From Paracoccaceae bacterium (lineage in GTDB: Bacteria; Pseudomonadota; Alphaproteobacteria; Rhodobacterales; Rhodobacteraceae), in assembly GCA_024642725.1 (NCBI GenBank), contig JAHEAO010000031.1, forward strand, positions 1,306 to 37,682: a stretch of DNA of 36,377 bases, read 5' to 3'. How positions within the stretch are numbered: the stretch's first letter is position 1; each line of letters begins with the position of its first letter. Below the pieces are notes generated by a model, which ran no database searches, had not been told where the DNA came from, and worked only from the letters and a program-made list of their open reading frames with translations. Below, piece by piece: positions 8,648-17,652 of the stretch. Both the position numbers and the translations under genes were made by a program.

Positions 8648-9031
8648 ATGGCTGATGTGAACCGCGGCAACAGACCGCTTTCCCCGCATCTGACGATCTA
8701 CCGCCCACAACTGACCTCGATGACGTCAATTCTGACGCGGATCACGGGCAACGCTCTGCTTGTTGCGGCGCTGTTGATCGTCTGGTGGTTTCTGGCGGCG
8801 GCGACATCGCCGGGATATTTCGCCTTCGTCAACGGGCTGCTGACAAGCTGGTTCGGCGATCTGGTGCTGTTCCTGTCGCTTTGGGCGCTCTGGTATCACT
8901 TGCTGGCCGGCGTCAGGCATCTCTATTGGGACACGGGCCGGGGGCTTGAGGTCGAAACGGCCATGAAGCTTGGCTGGGGCGTTATCATCGGGTCGGTGGT
9001 TCTGACCATCCTGACCGCTTTCATTCTGTAA
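8648..9031 (+). CDS. sdhC: Succinate dehydrogenase cytochrome b556 subunit
   Basis: Membrane anchor of complex II, carrying heme b and the quinone site with SdhD. The protein is 127 aa with three membrane segments (about 32-52, 62-82 and 106-126). The family N-terminus NRPLSPHLTIYRPQLTSMTSI is clear. S27 and R31 match the E. coli quinone-site residues by number, and H84 in WYHLLAGVRHLYWD is the expected heme ligand. The ATG at 8648 follows AAGGAATTC. It is the first gene of sdhCDA(x)B, 169 bp after the preceding gene, with the palindromic control region in that gap. Confidence 0.96.
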   Translation: MADVNRGNRPLSPHLTIYRPQLTSMTSILTRITGNALLVAALLIVWWFLAAATSPGYFAFVNGLLTSWFGDLVLFLSLWALWYHLLAGVRHLYWDTGRGLEVETAMKLGWGVIIGSVVLTILTAFIL

Positions 9032-9041
9032 GGGGCGGGCA

Positions 9042-9413
9042 ATGGCTTATTTGACAGATCGCAAGCGCGCGACGGGCATGGGTTCGGCAAAAACCGGCAC
9101 CGCGCATCACTGGTCGATGACCGTCAGTTCGGTTGGCCTGCTGGTGCTGGTGCCCCTGTTCATCTTCACCTTTGGCCGCGTTCTGGGGTCATCCTACGAA
9201 GAGGTTCTGGCCTATTATTCGCGGCCTTTCCCGGCGATTGTCGCCGCGCTGACGCTGGTTGTCGGCATGATGCATTTCAAGAACGGCGTGCGTGTGCTGA
9301 TCGAAGATTACGTTCACGGGGCGGCGCGCGAAGTTCTGATCATTGCGATGATCTGCCTGAGTTATGCCGCAGCGGCGACCGGGTTGTTCGCCATCGCCAA
9401 AATCGCGCTTTGA
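9042..9413 (+). CDS. sdhD: Succinate dehydrogenase hydrophobic membrane anchor subunit
   Basis: Second membrane anchor of complex II, 123 aa with three hydrophobic segments (about 29-48, 62-78 and 99-120). H78 in MMHFKNG is the probable second heme b ligand, and D89-Y90 in LIEDYVHG matches the conserved Asp-Tyr pair that lines the quinone pocket. It starts 10 bp after sdhC with GGGGCGGGC upstream, in the same operon. Confidence 0.94.
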   Translation: MAYLTDRKRATGMGSAKTGTAHHWSMTVSSVGLLVLVPLFIFTFGRVLGSSYEEVLAYYSRPFPAIVAALTLVVGMMHFKNGVRVLIEDYVHGAAREVLIIAMICLSYAAAATGLFAIAKIAL

Positions 9414-9425
9414 GGACATCGAGAC

Positions 9426-11231
9426 ATGGCAGCTTACGAATACGAAACCCACGAATATGACGTGGTGGTTGTGGGCGCCGGCGGTGCCGGACTGCGCGCC
9501 ACGCTGGGCATGGCCGAGCAGGGGCTGCGCACGGCCTGCGTGACCAAGGTTTTCCCGACGCGGTCACATACGGTTGCGGCTCAGGGCGGAATCGCGGCCT
9601 CGCTGGGCAACATGGGGCCGGACCACTGGCAGTGGCATATGTATGACACGGTCAAGGGTTCCGACTGGCTGGGCGACACCGACGCCATGGAATATCTGGC
9701 GCGCGAGGCCCCGAAAGCGGTCTACGAACTGGAGCATTACGGTGTGCCGTTTTCCCGGACCGAGGATGGCCGCATCTACCAGCGTCCCTTCGGCGGTCAT
9801 ACGACGGAATTCGGCGAAGGCCCGCCGGTGCAGCGCACCTGTGCTGCCGCCGACCGCACCGGGCACGCCATCCTGCATACGCTTTACGGTCAAAGCCTGA
9901 AGCACAACGCGGAATTCTACATCGAGTATTTCGCCATCGACCTGATCATGTCCGAGGATGGCGCCTGTCAGGGCGTGCTGGCGTGGAAGCTGGACGATGG
10001 CACAATGCATGTCTTCAACGCCAAGATGACGGTTCTGGCGACGGGCGGCTATGGCCGGGCCTATTTCAGCGCGACCTCTGCCCATACCTGCACCGGCGAC
10101 GGTGGCGGCATGGTGGCGCGCGCCGGGCTGCCCCTGCAGGACATGGAATTCGTGCAGTTCCATCCGACCGGGATTTACGGCGCGGGCTGCCTGATCACCG
10201 AAGGCGCGCGGGGCGAGGGCGGATACCTGACCAATTCCGAAGGCGAGCGATTCATGGAACGTTACGCGCCGACCTACAAGGATCTGGCAAGCCGCGACGT
10301 GGTCAGCCGCTGCATGACGATGGAAATCCGCGAGGGGCGCGGAGTTGGGGCAGAGGGTGATCATATTCACCTGCACCTCAACCATTTGCCGCCCGAGACG
10401 CTGCACCTGCGGCTGCCGGGCATTTCGGAATCGGCGCGTATCTTTGCCGGAGTCGACCTGACCCGCGAGCCGATCCCGGTCATTCCGACTGTGCATTACA
10501 ACATGGGCGGCATTCCCACGAACTACTGGGGCGAGGTTCTGAACCCGACCGCCAAGGATCATGATCGCGTGGCACCCGGCCTGATGGCCGTGGGCGAGGC
10601 GGGCTGTGCCAGCGTGCACGGCGCGAACCGGCTGGGATCGAACAGCCTGATCGATCTGGTTGTCTTTGGGCGCGCAGCAGCGATCCGGGCGGGCGAGGTC
10701 GTCAATCCCAACGATGCCAATCCGGTCGTGAATACGAAATCGGTCGACAAGGCGCTGGACCGGTTCGACGCGTTGCGTAACGCCAGCGGCGGCACACCGA
10801 CGGCCGATCTGCGGCTGGAAATGCAAAAGACCATGCAGGCCGATGCCGCCGTGTTCCGCACCGACAAGACGCTGGCCGAGGGCGTGGAAAAGATGACGGC
10901 GGTTGCCGCGAAGCTGGGCGACCTCAAAGTGACCGACCGCAGCCTGGTGTGGAACAGCGACCTGATGGAAACGCTGGAACTGACCAACCTGATGCCGAAC
11001 GCACTTGCCACGATCGTCAGTGCCGAAGCGCGCAAGGAAAGCCGCGGTGCGCATGCGCATGAGGATTATCCCGACCGCGACGACAAGAACTGGCGCAAGC
11101 ATACTCTGGCGATGGTTGAGGGCACGAAAGTCAAGCTGACCTACCGGGACGTGCATCTCGATCCTCTGTCCAAGCATGAAGACGGCGGAATCGACCTCAA
11201 GAAAATCGCGCCGAAGGCGCGCGTCTATTGA
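9426..11231 (+). CDS. sdhA: Succinate dehydrogenase flavoprotein subunit
   Basis: Catalytic subunit that oxidises succinate to fumarate on the cytoplasmic face of complex II. It is 601 aa, normal length. The FAD site GAGGAG is at 17-22 and the covalently flavinylated histidine is H48 in [10 protein letters not shown]. Active-site residues appear complete: H246 (FHPTG), R290 (ASRDVVSR), H357 (TVHYNMGG) and R404 ([10 protein letters not shown]), corresponding to E. coli H242, R286, H354 and R399. The C-terminal domain ends [12 protein letters not shown]. The stop TGA overlaps a possible TTG start of the next small gene. Confidence 0.98.
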   Translation: MAAYEYETHEYDVVVVGAGGAGLRATLGMAEQGLRTACVTKVFPTRSHTVAAQGGIAASLGNMGPDHWQWHMYDTVKGSDWLGDTDAMEYLAREAPKAVYELEHYGVPFSRTEDGRIYQRPFGGHTTEFGEGPPVQRTCAAADRTGHAILHTLYGQSLKHNAEFYIEYFAIDLIMSEDGACQGVLAWKLDDGTMHVFNAKMTVLATGGYGRAYFSATSAHTCTGDGGGMVARAGLPLQDMEFVQFHPTGIYGAGCLITEGARGEGGYLTNSEGERFMERYAPTYKDLASRDVVSRCMTMEIREGRGVGAEGDHIHLHLNHLPPETLHLRLPGISESARIFAGVDLTREPIPVIPTVHYNMGGIPTNYWGEVLNPTAKDHDRVAPGLMAVGEAGCASVHGANRLGSNSLIDLVVFGRAAAIRAGEVVNPNDANPVVNTKSVDKALDRFDALRNASGGTPTADLRLEMQKTMQADAAVFRTDKTLAEGVEKMTAVAAKLGDLKVTDRSLVWNSDLMETLELTNLMPNALATIVSAEARKESRGAHAHEDYPDRDDKNWRKHTLAMVEGTKVKLTYRDVHLDPLSKHEDGGIDLKKIAPKARVY

Positions 11232-11296
11232 CAGCGGGTGCCGGACATAACGCGGGGGCCGGGTATTCCGGCGTGCCTTTGGCCCGGAAGCTTGGG

Positions 11297-11632
11297 TTGA
11301 AGGACGGTCAGGCCGTGGCCTTCGTCGCATTCACCGCACTGGCGGTGCTGTGCGGCTGCGCGGGCGGCGAACAGATGATGCAGGAAACGGCAAGAAGTGC
11401 GGCGAAGACGGCCGTCAACGAGATCGCACTGCAGCGCTTTCCCGGCGTCGATGTCGCGCCCTTCACCGATTGCATCATCGACAATGCCACCGATCAGGAA
11501 GTCCTGAACATCGCAACCGGCGCCTTGACCGGGCCCGATGAGGCAACGATTCAAATCATACTGGGTGTCGCCAGCCGGCCAGAGACGGTGCAGTGCATCG
11601 GACCGGCGGCTCTGGCAAGAATTCCGAGGTAG
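11297..11632 (+). CDS. Small probable lipoprotein encoded between sdhA and sdhB
   Basis: A short gene interrupting the usual sdhA-sdhB adjacency, in frame 11228-11632 and ending 4 nt before the sdhB ATG. The start is uncertain: a TTG at 11297 with GGAAG six bases upstream gives 111 aa beginning with a signal sequence, [21 protein letters not shown], written here in the part [11 protein letters not shown], whose LCGC fits a lipobox. A TTG at 11228 overlapping the sdhA stop would give 134 aa. The mature part has two cysteines (FTDCIIDNA and TVQCIG) and the segment [20 protein letters not shown] recall similar short proteins at this place in other Rhodobacterales; the function is unknown. Its position suggests a link to complex II. 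Confidence 0.72.
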   Translation: MKDGQAVAFVAFTALAVLCGCAGGEQMMQETARSAAKTAVNEIALQRFPGVDVAPFTDCIIDNATDQEVLNIATGALTGPDEATIQIILGVASRPETVQCIGPAALARIPR

Positions 11633-11636
11633 AGAG

Positions 11637-12416
11637 ATGGTTGAACTGACCCTTCCCAAGAACAGCCGGATCACCACCGGCAAGACCTGGCCCAAGCCGG
11701 AAGGCGCCACGAATGTCCGCAAGGTCAGCATTTACCGGTGGAACCCCGATGACGGGAAAAACCCGCAGGTCGATACCTATTTCATCGATATGGACACATG
11801 CGGGCCGATGGTTCTGGACGCGCTGATCAAGATCAAGAACGAGATCGACCCGACCCTGACCTTCCGCCGGTCCTGCCGCGAGGGGATCTGCGGGTCCTGC
11901 GCGATGAACATCGACGGCATCAATACTCTGGCCTGTATCTATGGCCTCGACGAGATCAAGGGCGATATCAAGATCTACCCGTTGCCGCACATGCCCGTGG
12001 TCAAGGACCTGATCCCCGACCTGACGCATTTCTACGCCCAGCATGCGTCGATCATGCCGTGGCTCGAAACCAAGACCAACCGGCCCGCAAAGGAATGGAA
12101 GCAGTCGATCGAGGATCGCAAGAAGCTGGATGGGCTCTATGAATGCGTGATGTGCGCATCCTGCTCGACCTCTTGCCCCAGCTACTGGTGGAACGGCGAT
12201 CGCTATCTTGGCCCGGCTGCGCTGTTGCACGCTTACCGCTGGATCATCGACTCGCGGGATGAGGCGACGGGTGAGCGGCTGGACGATCTGGAAGATCCGT
12301 TCAAACTGTACCGCTGCCACACGATCATGAACTGTGCCAAGACCTGCCCGAAGGGTCTCAATCCGGCCAAGGCGATTGCCGAGATCAAGAAGATGATGGT
12401 CGAACGGGTGGTCTGA
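11637..12416 (+). CDS. sdhB: Succinate dehydrogenase iron-sulfur subunit
   Basis: Electron-transfer subunit of complex II, 259 aa. All cluster ligands are present: [2Fe-2S] at C80, C85, C88 and C100 (CREGICGSC); [4Fe-4S] and [3Fe-4S] from C170, C173, C176, C180 ([11 protein letters not shown]) and C227, C233, C237 ([11 protein letters not shown]). The start at 11637 ([10 protein letters not shown]) has GAGGTAGAGAG upstream; the frame extends to 11538, inside the preceding gene. It is the last gene of the operon, with no clear factor-independent terminator directly after it. Confidence 0.98.
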   Translation: MVELTLPKNSRITTGKTWPKPEGATNVRKVSIYRWNPDDGKNPQVDTYFIDMDTCGPMVLDALIKIKNEIDPTLTFRRSCREGICGSCAMNIDGINTLACIYGLDEIKGDIKIYPLPHMPVVKDLIPDLTHFYAQHASIMPWLETKTNRPAKEWKQSIEDRKKLDGLYECVMCASCSTSCPSYWWNGDRYLGPAALLHAYRWIIDSRDEATGERLDDLEDPFKLYRCHTIMNCAKTCPKGLNPAKAIAEIKKMMVERVV

Positions 12417-12761
12417 CCTTTCCGGCACAATTTTCCGTTGTTTCGCTGCGGGCACTTGACTTTGCAGCGCGGACACCTGATGTGACACCCATTGACCAAG
12501 CCTCCTGCCGCGTGAGCAGTGAAGATCCGATAACAAGAAAGACCGGATTGCAGCTTGGAAAACGATCACGCCAAGTGATCCCCGAAGGTTCCCACATCAC
12601 GCAGGGGTCCGACGATCTGACCGCCAAAGGGCAATTCGGCCCAATGGGGATGTTCGGATCGCCAACCATGCGAAGGCCGCAACCGGTCCGGAATGATCCG
12701 GCGGCGACGGCTGCATTCAATATGAAGCGGTCCGCGAGAGCGACCGCAGAGAAGGTAGAAT
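12417..12761. other. 345-bp region between sdhB and the DEAD-box helicase, probable long leader
   Basis: No gene is recognised here. A frame without stops spans 12482-12775, but it resembles no protein I know and overlaps the helicase start. A TTGACT at 12457-12462 could be a -35 element. Several short dyads are visible, such as GATCAC-GCCAA-GTGATC at 12564-12580. The region most plausibly holds the helicase promoter and a long, structured 5' untranslated leader, as is common for cold-regulated RNA helicases; this is inference. Confidence 0.4.
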
Positions 12762-14024
12762 TTGCTTACTTTTAAAGAACTTGGTCTTTCCGATCGTATC
12801 GTCGAACGACTGAACGAACAGGGTATGACCGAACCCACCCCGATCCAGGAAAAGGCGATCCCGCTGGTCCTGCAGGGCCGTGACGTGATGGGTCTTGCCC
12901 AGACCGGCACCGGCAAGACGGCGGCCTTCGGCCTGCCGATGGTGCATTTGATGGCCGCTGCCGGTCGTAAGCCGAACCCGAAGACCGCGCGGGGCCTGAT
13001 CCTTGCGCCGACCCGCGAACTGGCCGGCCAGATCACCGATGCGATCCGCCCATTCATCGAGAAAACGCACCTCAAGATCGGGGTCGTCGTCGGCGGGCAG
13101 TCGATCAATGTGCAGGTAAAACGGCTGGAACGGGGGCTTGATATCCTCGTGGCGACGCCGGGCCGCCTGCTGGACCTGATCGACCGCCGCGCGCTGACGC
13201 TGGCGGAAACCGAATTTCTGGTGCTGGACGAGGCCGACCAGATGCTGGACCTCGGATTCGTCCATGCCCTGCGCAAGATCGCCGCGATGTTGCCGGCAGA
13301 ACGCCAGACGATGCTGTTCTCGGCCACGATGGCCAAGCAGATGGCCGAAATCGCCGCAGCCTACCTGAACAAACCCGTGCGGGTCGAAGTCAGCCCTCCG
13401 GGCAAAGCTGCCGACAAGATTGCGCAATCGGTGATTTTCGTGCCGCAGGCGCGCAAGGCCGAAGTGCTGAAGGAAAAGCTGGACGCGCATCGCGATGAAC
13501 TCGCGCTGGTGTTTTCGCGCACGAAACACGGTGCGGAAAAGCTGATGAAATCGCTGGAGGCCGTCGGTTTCGCGGCAGGCTCGATCCATGGCAACAAGAG
13601 CCAGGGCCAGCGCGATCGTGCCTTGCGGGCCTTCCGCGAAGGCAAGCTGCGGGTTCTGGTCGCCACCGATGTGGCCGCGCGCGGGATCGATATTCCCGAG
13701 GTTCGCCATGTCTACAATTTCGACCTGCCGAACGTGCCGGAAAACTACGTGCACCGGATTGGCCGGACCGCGCGGGCGGGCGCCGAAGGGTCGGCCATTG
13801 CGTTCTGTGCGCCGGCCGAAATGGGTGAACTGCGCGCCATCGAGAAAACCATGGGGCTGCGTATTCCTGTCGCGGAAGGCACGCCGTGGGAGCATGAAGA
13901 ACCAGCAGGCGGGTCAAAGAACAAGGGGCGCCGTCGCGGCGGCCCAGGCAAGCCGCAGGGGCAGGGCCAGCACCGTCGGGGTGGCAAGCCACAGGGCAAT
14001 AAAAGATACAGTCAGGCGGCGTGA
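12762..14024 (+). CDS. DEAD-box ATP-dependent RNA helicase (RhlE-like)
   Basis: ATP-dependent RNA-unwinding enzyme involved in RNA decay or ribosome assembly. It has 420 aa with all core motifs in order: Q motif (TEPTPIQEKAIP, 23-34), motif I AQTGTGKT (46-53), PTREL, TPGR, DEAD (156-159), SAT, a domain-2 TDVAARGID and HRIGRTARAG. After the core comes a basic, Gly/Lys/Arg/Gln-rich tail of about 40 residues typical of the RhlE group and likely disordered. The start is a TTG at 12762 (MLTFKELGLSD); GAAGGTAG lies upstream and no in-frame ATG precedes the Q motif except at M22. A strong terminator follows at 14050-14080. Confidence 0.92.
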   Translation: MLTFKELGLSDRIVERLNEQGMTEPTPIQEKAIPLVLQGRDVMGLAQTGTGKTAAFGLPMVHLMAAAGRKPNPKTARGLILAPTRELAGQITDAIRPFIEKTHLKIGVVVGGQSINVQVKRLERGLDILVATPGRLLDLIDRRALTLAETEFLVLDEADQMLDLGFVHALRKIAAMLPAERQTMLFSATMAKQMAEIAAAYLNKPVRVEVSPPGKAADKIAQSVIFVPQARKAEVLKEKLDAHRDELALVFSRTKHGAEKLMKSLEAVGFAAGSIHGNKSQGQRDRALRAFREGKLRVLVATDVAARGIDIPEVRHVYNFDLPNVPENYVHRIGRTARAGAEGSAIAFCAPAEMGELRAIEKTMGLRIPVAEGTPWEHEEPAGGSKNKGRRRGGPGKPQGQGQHRRGGKPQGNKRYSQAA

Positions 14025-14049
14025 CACTGCCTGATCGCTGAAATCAAGG

Positions 14050-14080
14050 GGCCCCATCTTCGGATGGGGCCTTTTCTTTT
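14050..14080 (+). terminator. Rho-independent terminator after the RNA helicase
   Basis: A perfect 9-bp stem, GGCCCCATC (14050-14058) and GATGGGGCC (14063-14071), closed by a stable TTCG tetraloop and followed by TTTTCTTTT. Confidence 0.93.
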
Positions 14081-14129
14081 GGCGTGGAGTCAGACTTTCT
14101 GGGCGGCAGGACAGCAAGCGAGGATGTCG

Positions 14130-14990
14130 ATGAAACCGGAAAACCCAGAAACAGCCGCCCCGGCCGATGCCGCAACGCGCCGCGATGTCAGGCCGGTCAT
14201 ATGCTACCCGGTCGACACGCTGCCAGCGCCCGATCTCGGCCCCTATCTTGCGATCCGGGCGGACGCGGTGAAAACCAGCGAAGTTCTGGTCCCGCCACGC
14301 GACGCGCGCTGTTTCCGGGTGCCGGCCGGCCATTTCTTTCGCATCACTTCGGTCGAGGGGCCGCAGGTCGGCGACCTCAACCTCTGGAATGCAGCCGATC
14401 TGTCCGAGCGCTTCTATTCCGGCAAGACCCGCGCCCTGCATGGCACGCATCTGTCGACAGGGGACCGGATGTGGTCGACCTTCCCGACGCTTCGTCCCAT
14501 GGCAACGGTGACACGGGATACACTCGACTGGTACGGATTCGACGATTTCGGAGGCTCTGTCCATGATGTGATCGGCACGCGCTGCGACCCCTACACGCAC
14601 CGGCTGTTGTCGGGGGGGGATTATCACCACTGCTGCCATTCCAACCTGACCCGCGCGCTCGCCGCTGAAACCGGAATGCCGCTCCATGAGGCCGAGGCCC
14701 TTGTCCACGATGTGCTCAACGTCTTCATGTGCACCGGATTCACCCGCGACACGGGGCAGTATTTCATGAAGGCCAGCCCGGTGCGCCCTGGCGACCACAT
14801 CGAGTTTTTCGCCGAGATCGACCTTCTGGGCGGGCTCAGCGCCTGTCCGGGGGGCGATTGTTCGGCGGAACATTCAAGCGATGCCGCGCGCTGTTATCCG
14901 CTGCTGGTCGAGATCTTCGCGCCAACAGAGGCCCCGAAGGGCTGGTCGCAACCGCTCAGGAATGGCTACAGCCGTGGCCACGGGCTCTGA
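14130..14990 (+). CDS. DUF1989 family protein (urea carboxylase-associated type)
   Basis: A 286-aa protein of the DUF1989 family, whose members are often encoded beside urea carboxylase and were named urea carboxylase-associated proteins; they are related to aminomethyltransferase-like folds. Visible family features are FRVPAGHFFRITSVEGPQVG near residue 65, SGKTRALHGTHLSTGDRMWS and a Cys/His-rich centre, DYHHCCHSNLTRAL, plus LVHDVLNVFMCTGF. These could bind a metal, but this is not proven. I chose ATG 14130 because GAGG lies 6 nt upstream; ATG 14124 is too close to it. No urea carboxylase is in the window, so this is a stand-alone copy. Confidence 0.82.
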   Translation: MKPENPETAAPADAATRRDVRPVICYPVDTLPAPDLGPYLAIRADAVKTSEVLVPPRDARCFRVPAGHFFRITSVEGPQVGDLNLWNAADLSERFYSGKTRALHGTHLSTGDRMWSTFPTLRPMATVTRDTLDWYGFDDFGGSVHDVIGTRCDPYTHRLLSGGDYHHCCHSNLTRALAAETGMPLHEAEALVHDVLNVFMCTGFTRDTGQYFMKASPVRPGDHIEFFAEIDLLGGLSACPGGDCSAEHSSDAARCYPLLVEIFAPTEAPKGWSQPLRNGYSRGHGL

Positions 14991-15010
14991 TATTCTTCTG
15001 TTCTGAAAAT

Positions 15011-15044
15011 ATCCTCCGGGGGTCCGGGGGTGGAAAACCCCCGG
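15011..15044. terminator. GC-rich hairpin between convergent genes
   Basis: CCGGGGG (15024-15030) pairs with CCCCCGG (15038-15044) around TGGAAAA, between the end of the DUF1989 gene and the end of deoD. A second G-run (CTCCGGGGG, 15014-15022) offers alternative pairing. It lacks a long T-run. From memory, similar CTCCGGGGGTCCGGGGG hairpins recur between genes in Rhodobacterales. Confidence 0.5.
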
Positions 15045-15051
15045 CTCCAAC

Positions 15052-15756
15052 TCAGGCAAAGGCCGCCTCCAGCGCGATTTCGACCATGTCTCCAAAGCTG
15101 CGCTCGCGGTCCGACGATGGCAGAGCTTCGCCGGTGATCAGGTGATCGGACACGGTCAGAACCGCCAGCGCCCGCCTGCCATAGCGCGCGGCAAGCGTAT
15201 AGAGCTCGGCAGCCTCCATTTCGACCCCGAGGATACCGTGGCGCATCATCTGTTCGTTCAGGTCCGGGCGTTCGTCGTAGAACACATCCGACGAATAGAT
15301 GCCGCCGACATGAGTGGCGACGCCCTTGGCCTCGGCGACGGCAGCCGCCGCGTGCAGGAGCGACCAGTCGGCTGCAGGGGCAAAATTCAGTTCCTTGAAG
15401 ATGCCGCGTGATGGTGTCGACAGGGTCGATGATGTCATGGCAAGGATCACATCGCGAACTTTCACCTTCTCCTGCATGCCGCCGCAGGACCCGATTCGGA
15501 TCAGCGTCTGCGCGCCGTAGTCCTTGATGAGCTCATTGACGTAGATCGACAGCGACGGCATTCCCATGCCCGACCCCTGAACTGTGACAGGGCGGCCCTT
15601 GTAGCTGCCGGTATAGCCCAGCATGCCGCGCACCTCGTTCACCAGTCTGGGTTTGTCGAGGAAGGTTTCCGCCGCCCATTTCGCACGATAGGGATCGCCG
15701 GGTAAAAGGACGGTTTCAGCGATATCGCCTGTCTTGGCTCCGATATGAACGGTCAT
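15052..15756 (-). CDS. deoD: Purine-nucleoside phosphorylase, DeoD (hexameric) type
   Basis: Cytoplasmic salvage enzyme that splits purine (deoxy)nucleosides with phosphate. It has 234 aa, close to the E. coli enzyme. Key residues line up by number with E. coli: R24 in GDPYRAK, R87 and S90 in RIGSCGG, the ribose site VEMEAAELY, and the catalytic D204 and R217 (SDH...SSDRERS), which allow 6-amino as well as 6-oxo purines. It follows the pirin gene in the same direction after 65 bp. A second, unrelated-type PNP is encoded at 30704-31507. Confidence 0.95.
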   Translation of the reverse strand: MTVHIGAKTGDIAETVLLPGDPYRAKWAAETFLDKPRLVNEVRGMLGYTGSYKGRPVTVQGSGMGMPSLSIYVNELIKDYGAQTLIRIGSCGGMQEKVKVRDVILAMTSSTLSTPSRGIFKELNFAPAADWSLLHAAAAVAEAKGVATHVGGIYSSDVFYDERPDLNEQMMRHGILGVEMEAAELYTLAARYGRRALAVLTVSDHLITGEALPSSDRERSFGDMVEIALEAAFA

Positions 15757-15821
15757 GGCACACCCCTTTGCGGTTTCCGGCGACTATAGCGCCCGAAACC
15801 GCGAAGGGCAGGGGAAATGCG

Positions 15822-16733
15822 TCAGTGCTGGCTGCGGATGAAGGTGCCGTTCTGCAGATCCTGCATGGCTTGCCGCAGTTCGGCCTGCGTGTTCATCACA
15901 ATGGGCCCATGCCAGGCCACAGGCTCTTCAAGCGGGCGCCCCGAGATCAGCAGGAACCGGATGCCCTCCGGTCCGGCCTGAACGGTCACCTCATCGCCGG
16001 TATCAAAGCGCACCAGCGTGCGGTTGCCGGTCATGTCGCGGATGTTCAGTTCCTGGCCGTCGAATTCCTTTTCCACTCTGACCCCTTCGGGGCGCGAGGC
16101 GTCCCGGAAGCTGCCGGAGCCGGCAAAGACATAGGCAAAGGCATTGGCATAGGTGTCGACCGGAAGGCTCTTGCGGGTATTGGGCGGCACCGAGACATCC
16201 AGATACATCGGCTCGGCGGCAATCCCGTCTACGGGTCCGGATGTGCCCCAGAAACTGCCCGTGATGATCTTTACCTTGGTGCCGTCGTCGTCCGTAATTT
16301 CGGGAATGTCGCTGCCCTGAATGTCCTGATAGCGCGGCGCGGTCATTTTCAGGCCGGAAGGCAGGTTGGCCCACAGCTGAAATCCGTGCATTTGCCCGGC
16401 CTTGTTCCCGCGCGGCATTTCCTGATGCATGATGCCTGATCCGGCTGTCATCCACTGCACCGCCCCGGCGCCAAGGGTGCCGCGATTGCCCAGAGAGTCG
16501 CCGTGATCGACCTCTCCGGCCAAGACATATGTGATCGTCTCGATGCCGCGATGCGGGTGCCACGGGAAGCCCTTGGAAAATCGGCTGGGGTCGTCGTTGC
16601 GGAAATCGTCGAACAACAGGAACGGGTCCGATTCCTTCGGCTCGCGGAAGCCGAACGCGCGATAAAGATGCACGCCGGCGCCTTCCAGCGTCGGCTGGGC
16701 GGCGGAAATGGATTTGACAGGGCGGAAGGTCAT
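15822..16733 (-). CDS. Pirin family protein
   Basis: A bicupin protein of 303 aa. The iron-binding residues of pirins are conserved: H59 and H61 in PWHPHRGIET, H103 and E105 in GSGIMHQEMP. Bacterial pirins act as quercetin-2,3-dioxygenase-like enzymes or as redox sensors or binding partners, so the exact role is open. The start at 16733 (MTFRPVKSI) is preceded by GGAGAG; the open frame runs to 16814, but the extra residues are not family-like. Probably co-transcribed with deoD downstream. Confidence 0.92.
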   Translation of the reverse strand: MTFRPVKSISAAQPTLEGAGVHLYRAFGFREPKESDPFLLFDDFRNDDPSRFSKGFPWHPHRGIETITYVLAGEVDHGDSLGNRGTLGAGAVQWMTAGSGIMHQEMPRGNKAGQMHGFQLWANLPSGLKMTAPRYQDIQGSDIPEITDDDGTKVKIITGSFWGTSGPVDGIAAEPMYLDVSVPPNTRKSLPVDTYANAFAYVFAGSGSFRDASRPEGVRVEKEFDGQELNIRDMTGNRTLVRFDTGDEVTVQAGPEGIRFLLISGRPLEEPVAWHGPIVMNTQAELRQAMQDLQNGTFIRSQH

Positions 16734-16830
16734 CGAAGCTCTCCATATCTTTGCCAGCAATATGGAGCGAACCGGCGCGAAGAAAAGCCCCAGTCGCGAA
16801 CAACCCTTGTGCATTCAGGCAGGAGTGGCG

Positions 16831-17598
16831 CTAGAATTCCGACAGAAGGCTGCCGTAGCCGGTGAACTGATCCCGAATCGCGGCCCGGCGCAGAGTGTCC
16901 CAGAACATCGCCTGATTGGAACAGATTGCGGGCTTGCCCAGTCGCTTTTCCAGATCGCCGATGACATCGAGCGTACGAAGCGCCCCGCAGCTGACGAAAA
17001 CCGCGTCGGCATCGGGCGTATCGACCGAAGCGGCGTAGTCGAGCAGGAAGTCGGGCCTGACGCGGATCATGTCGCTGTCTTTCTCAAGGTTGAGCCCCTT
17101 GATGTTCGTGACGGTGAAGCCGGCGTTTTCGAGATAGGTGACCTCGCGCTGGTTGATTTCGTCGAGATAGGGCGTGGCGATCGCGATGCGTTTCAGCTTC
17201 ATTGCGCGCAAGGCGCCGATGACGCCCGAGATCAGCGACGTTGGCCGGGCGCCCGGTGCGCCCTTGGACAATTCAGCGAAAACGCGGTCTTCGCCGATCA
17301 CGAGACTTCCGGAGGTGCAGGCGTAGCAGATGACATCGAGACTGCCGTCGGGCAGCAGTGTCGAGGCCGCCCGCGCGAGGTCATCGGCCTGCGCCGACAG
17401 GCTTTCGACCGTGATGCTGTCGGGGTTTGCCGCGCGGGTGAAATGCATGCCGACCCCTTCGGGGCAAAGCCGCATCATGTCATCCTCGATGGTCTGTTCG
17501 GTGGCGAGCAGGACAAAGCCGATCTTGGCGCGGTTATGAACGCCATCGTCGAACATGGTCTTATCGGTGCTGGCGGAACCGGGAACGTATGTCGTCAA
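16831..17598 (-). CDS. Asp/Glu racemase superfamily enzyme, maleate isomerase/arylmalonate decarboxylase-like
   Basis: A 255-aa protein with the two active-site cysteines of this superfamily: C94 in CYACTSGS and C204 in VSCGALRT. The N-terminal half has IGFVLLATEQTIEDDMMRL, typical of the maleate cis-trans isomerase, EutA and arylmalonate decarboxylase subgroup rather than true amino-acid racemases. It lies 54 bp downstream of ecm in the same direction, so it is probably in its operon. Substrates of the family are dicarboxylates or substituted malonates, which makes a link with C4-C5 acyl intermediates conceivable, but no such activity can be claimed from sequence. Confidence 0.78.
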   Translation of the reverse strand: MTTYVPGSASTDKTMFDDGVHNRAKIGFVLLATEQTIEDDMMRLCPEGVGMHFTRAANPDSITVESLSAQADDLARAASTLLPDGSLDVICYACTSGSLVIGEDRVFAELSKGAPGARPTSLISGVIGALRAMKLKRIAIATPYLDEINQREVTYLENAGFTVTNIKGLNLEKDSDMIRVRPDFLLDYAASVDTPDADAVFVSCGALRTLDVIGDLEKRLGKPAICSNQAMFWDTLRRAAIRDQFTGYGSLLSEF

Positions 17599-17652
17599 AG
17601 GCCTGCCCTCACGCTGTGTCGGGCCAAACCTATCGCGCGCGGGGCGGGGCGT

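Noticed and set aside
8475-8660. A 61-codon frame over the sdhC upstream region
   Set aside because: It covers the twin palindromes and AT-rich promoter sequence, lacks protein-like composition and overlaps the sdhC start.
9564-11330. A 588-codon open frame on the minus strand opposite sdhA
   Set aside because: It is the mirror of a GC-rich real gene; its product is rich in His, Arg and Gln with no recognisable domain, while the plus-strand frame has every SdhA catalytic residue.
12482-12775. A 97-codon frame in the gap before the RNA helicase
   Set aside because: No family resemblance, no good ribosome-binding site, and it overlaps the helicase start. I describe the region as a probable leader instead.
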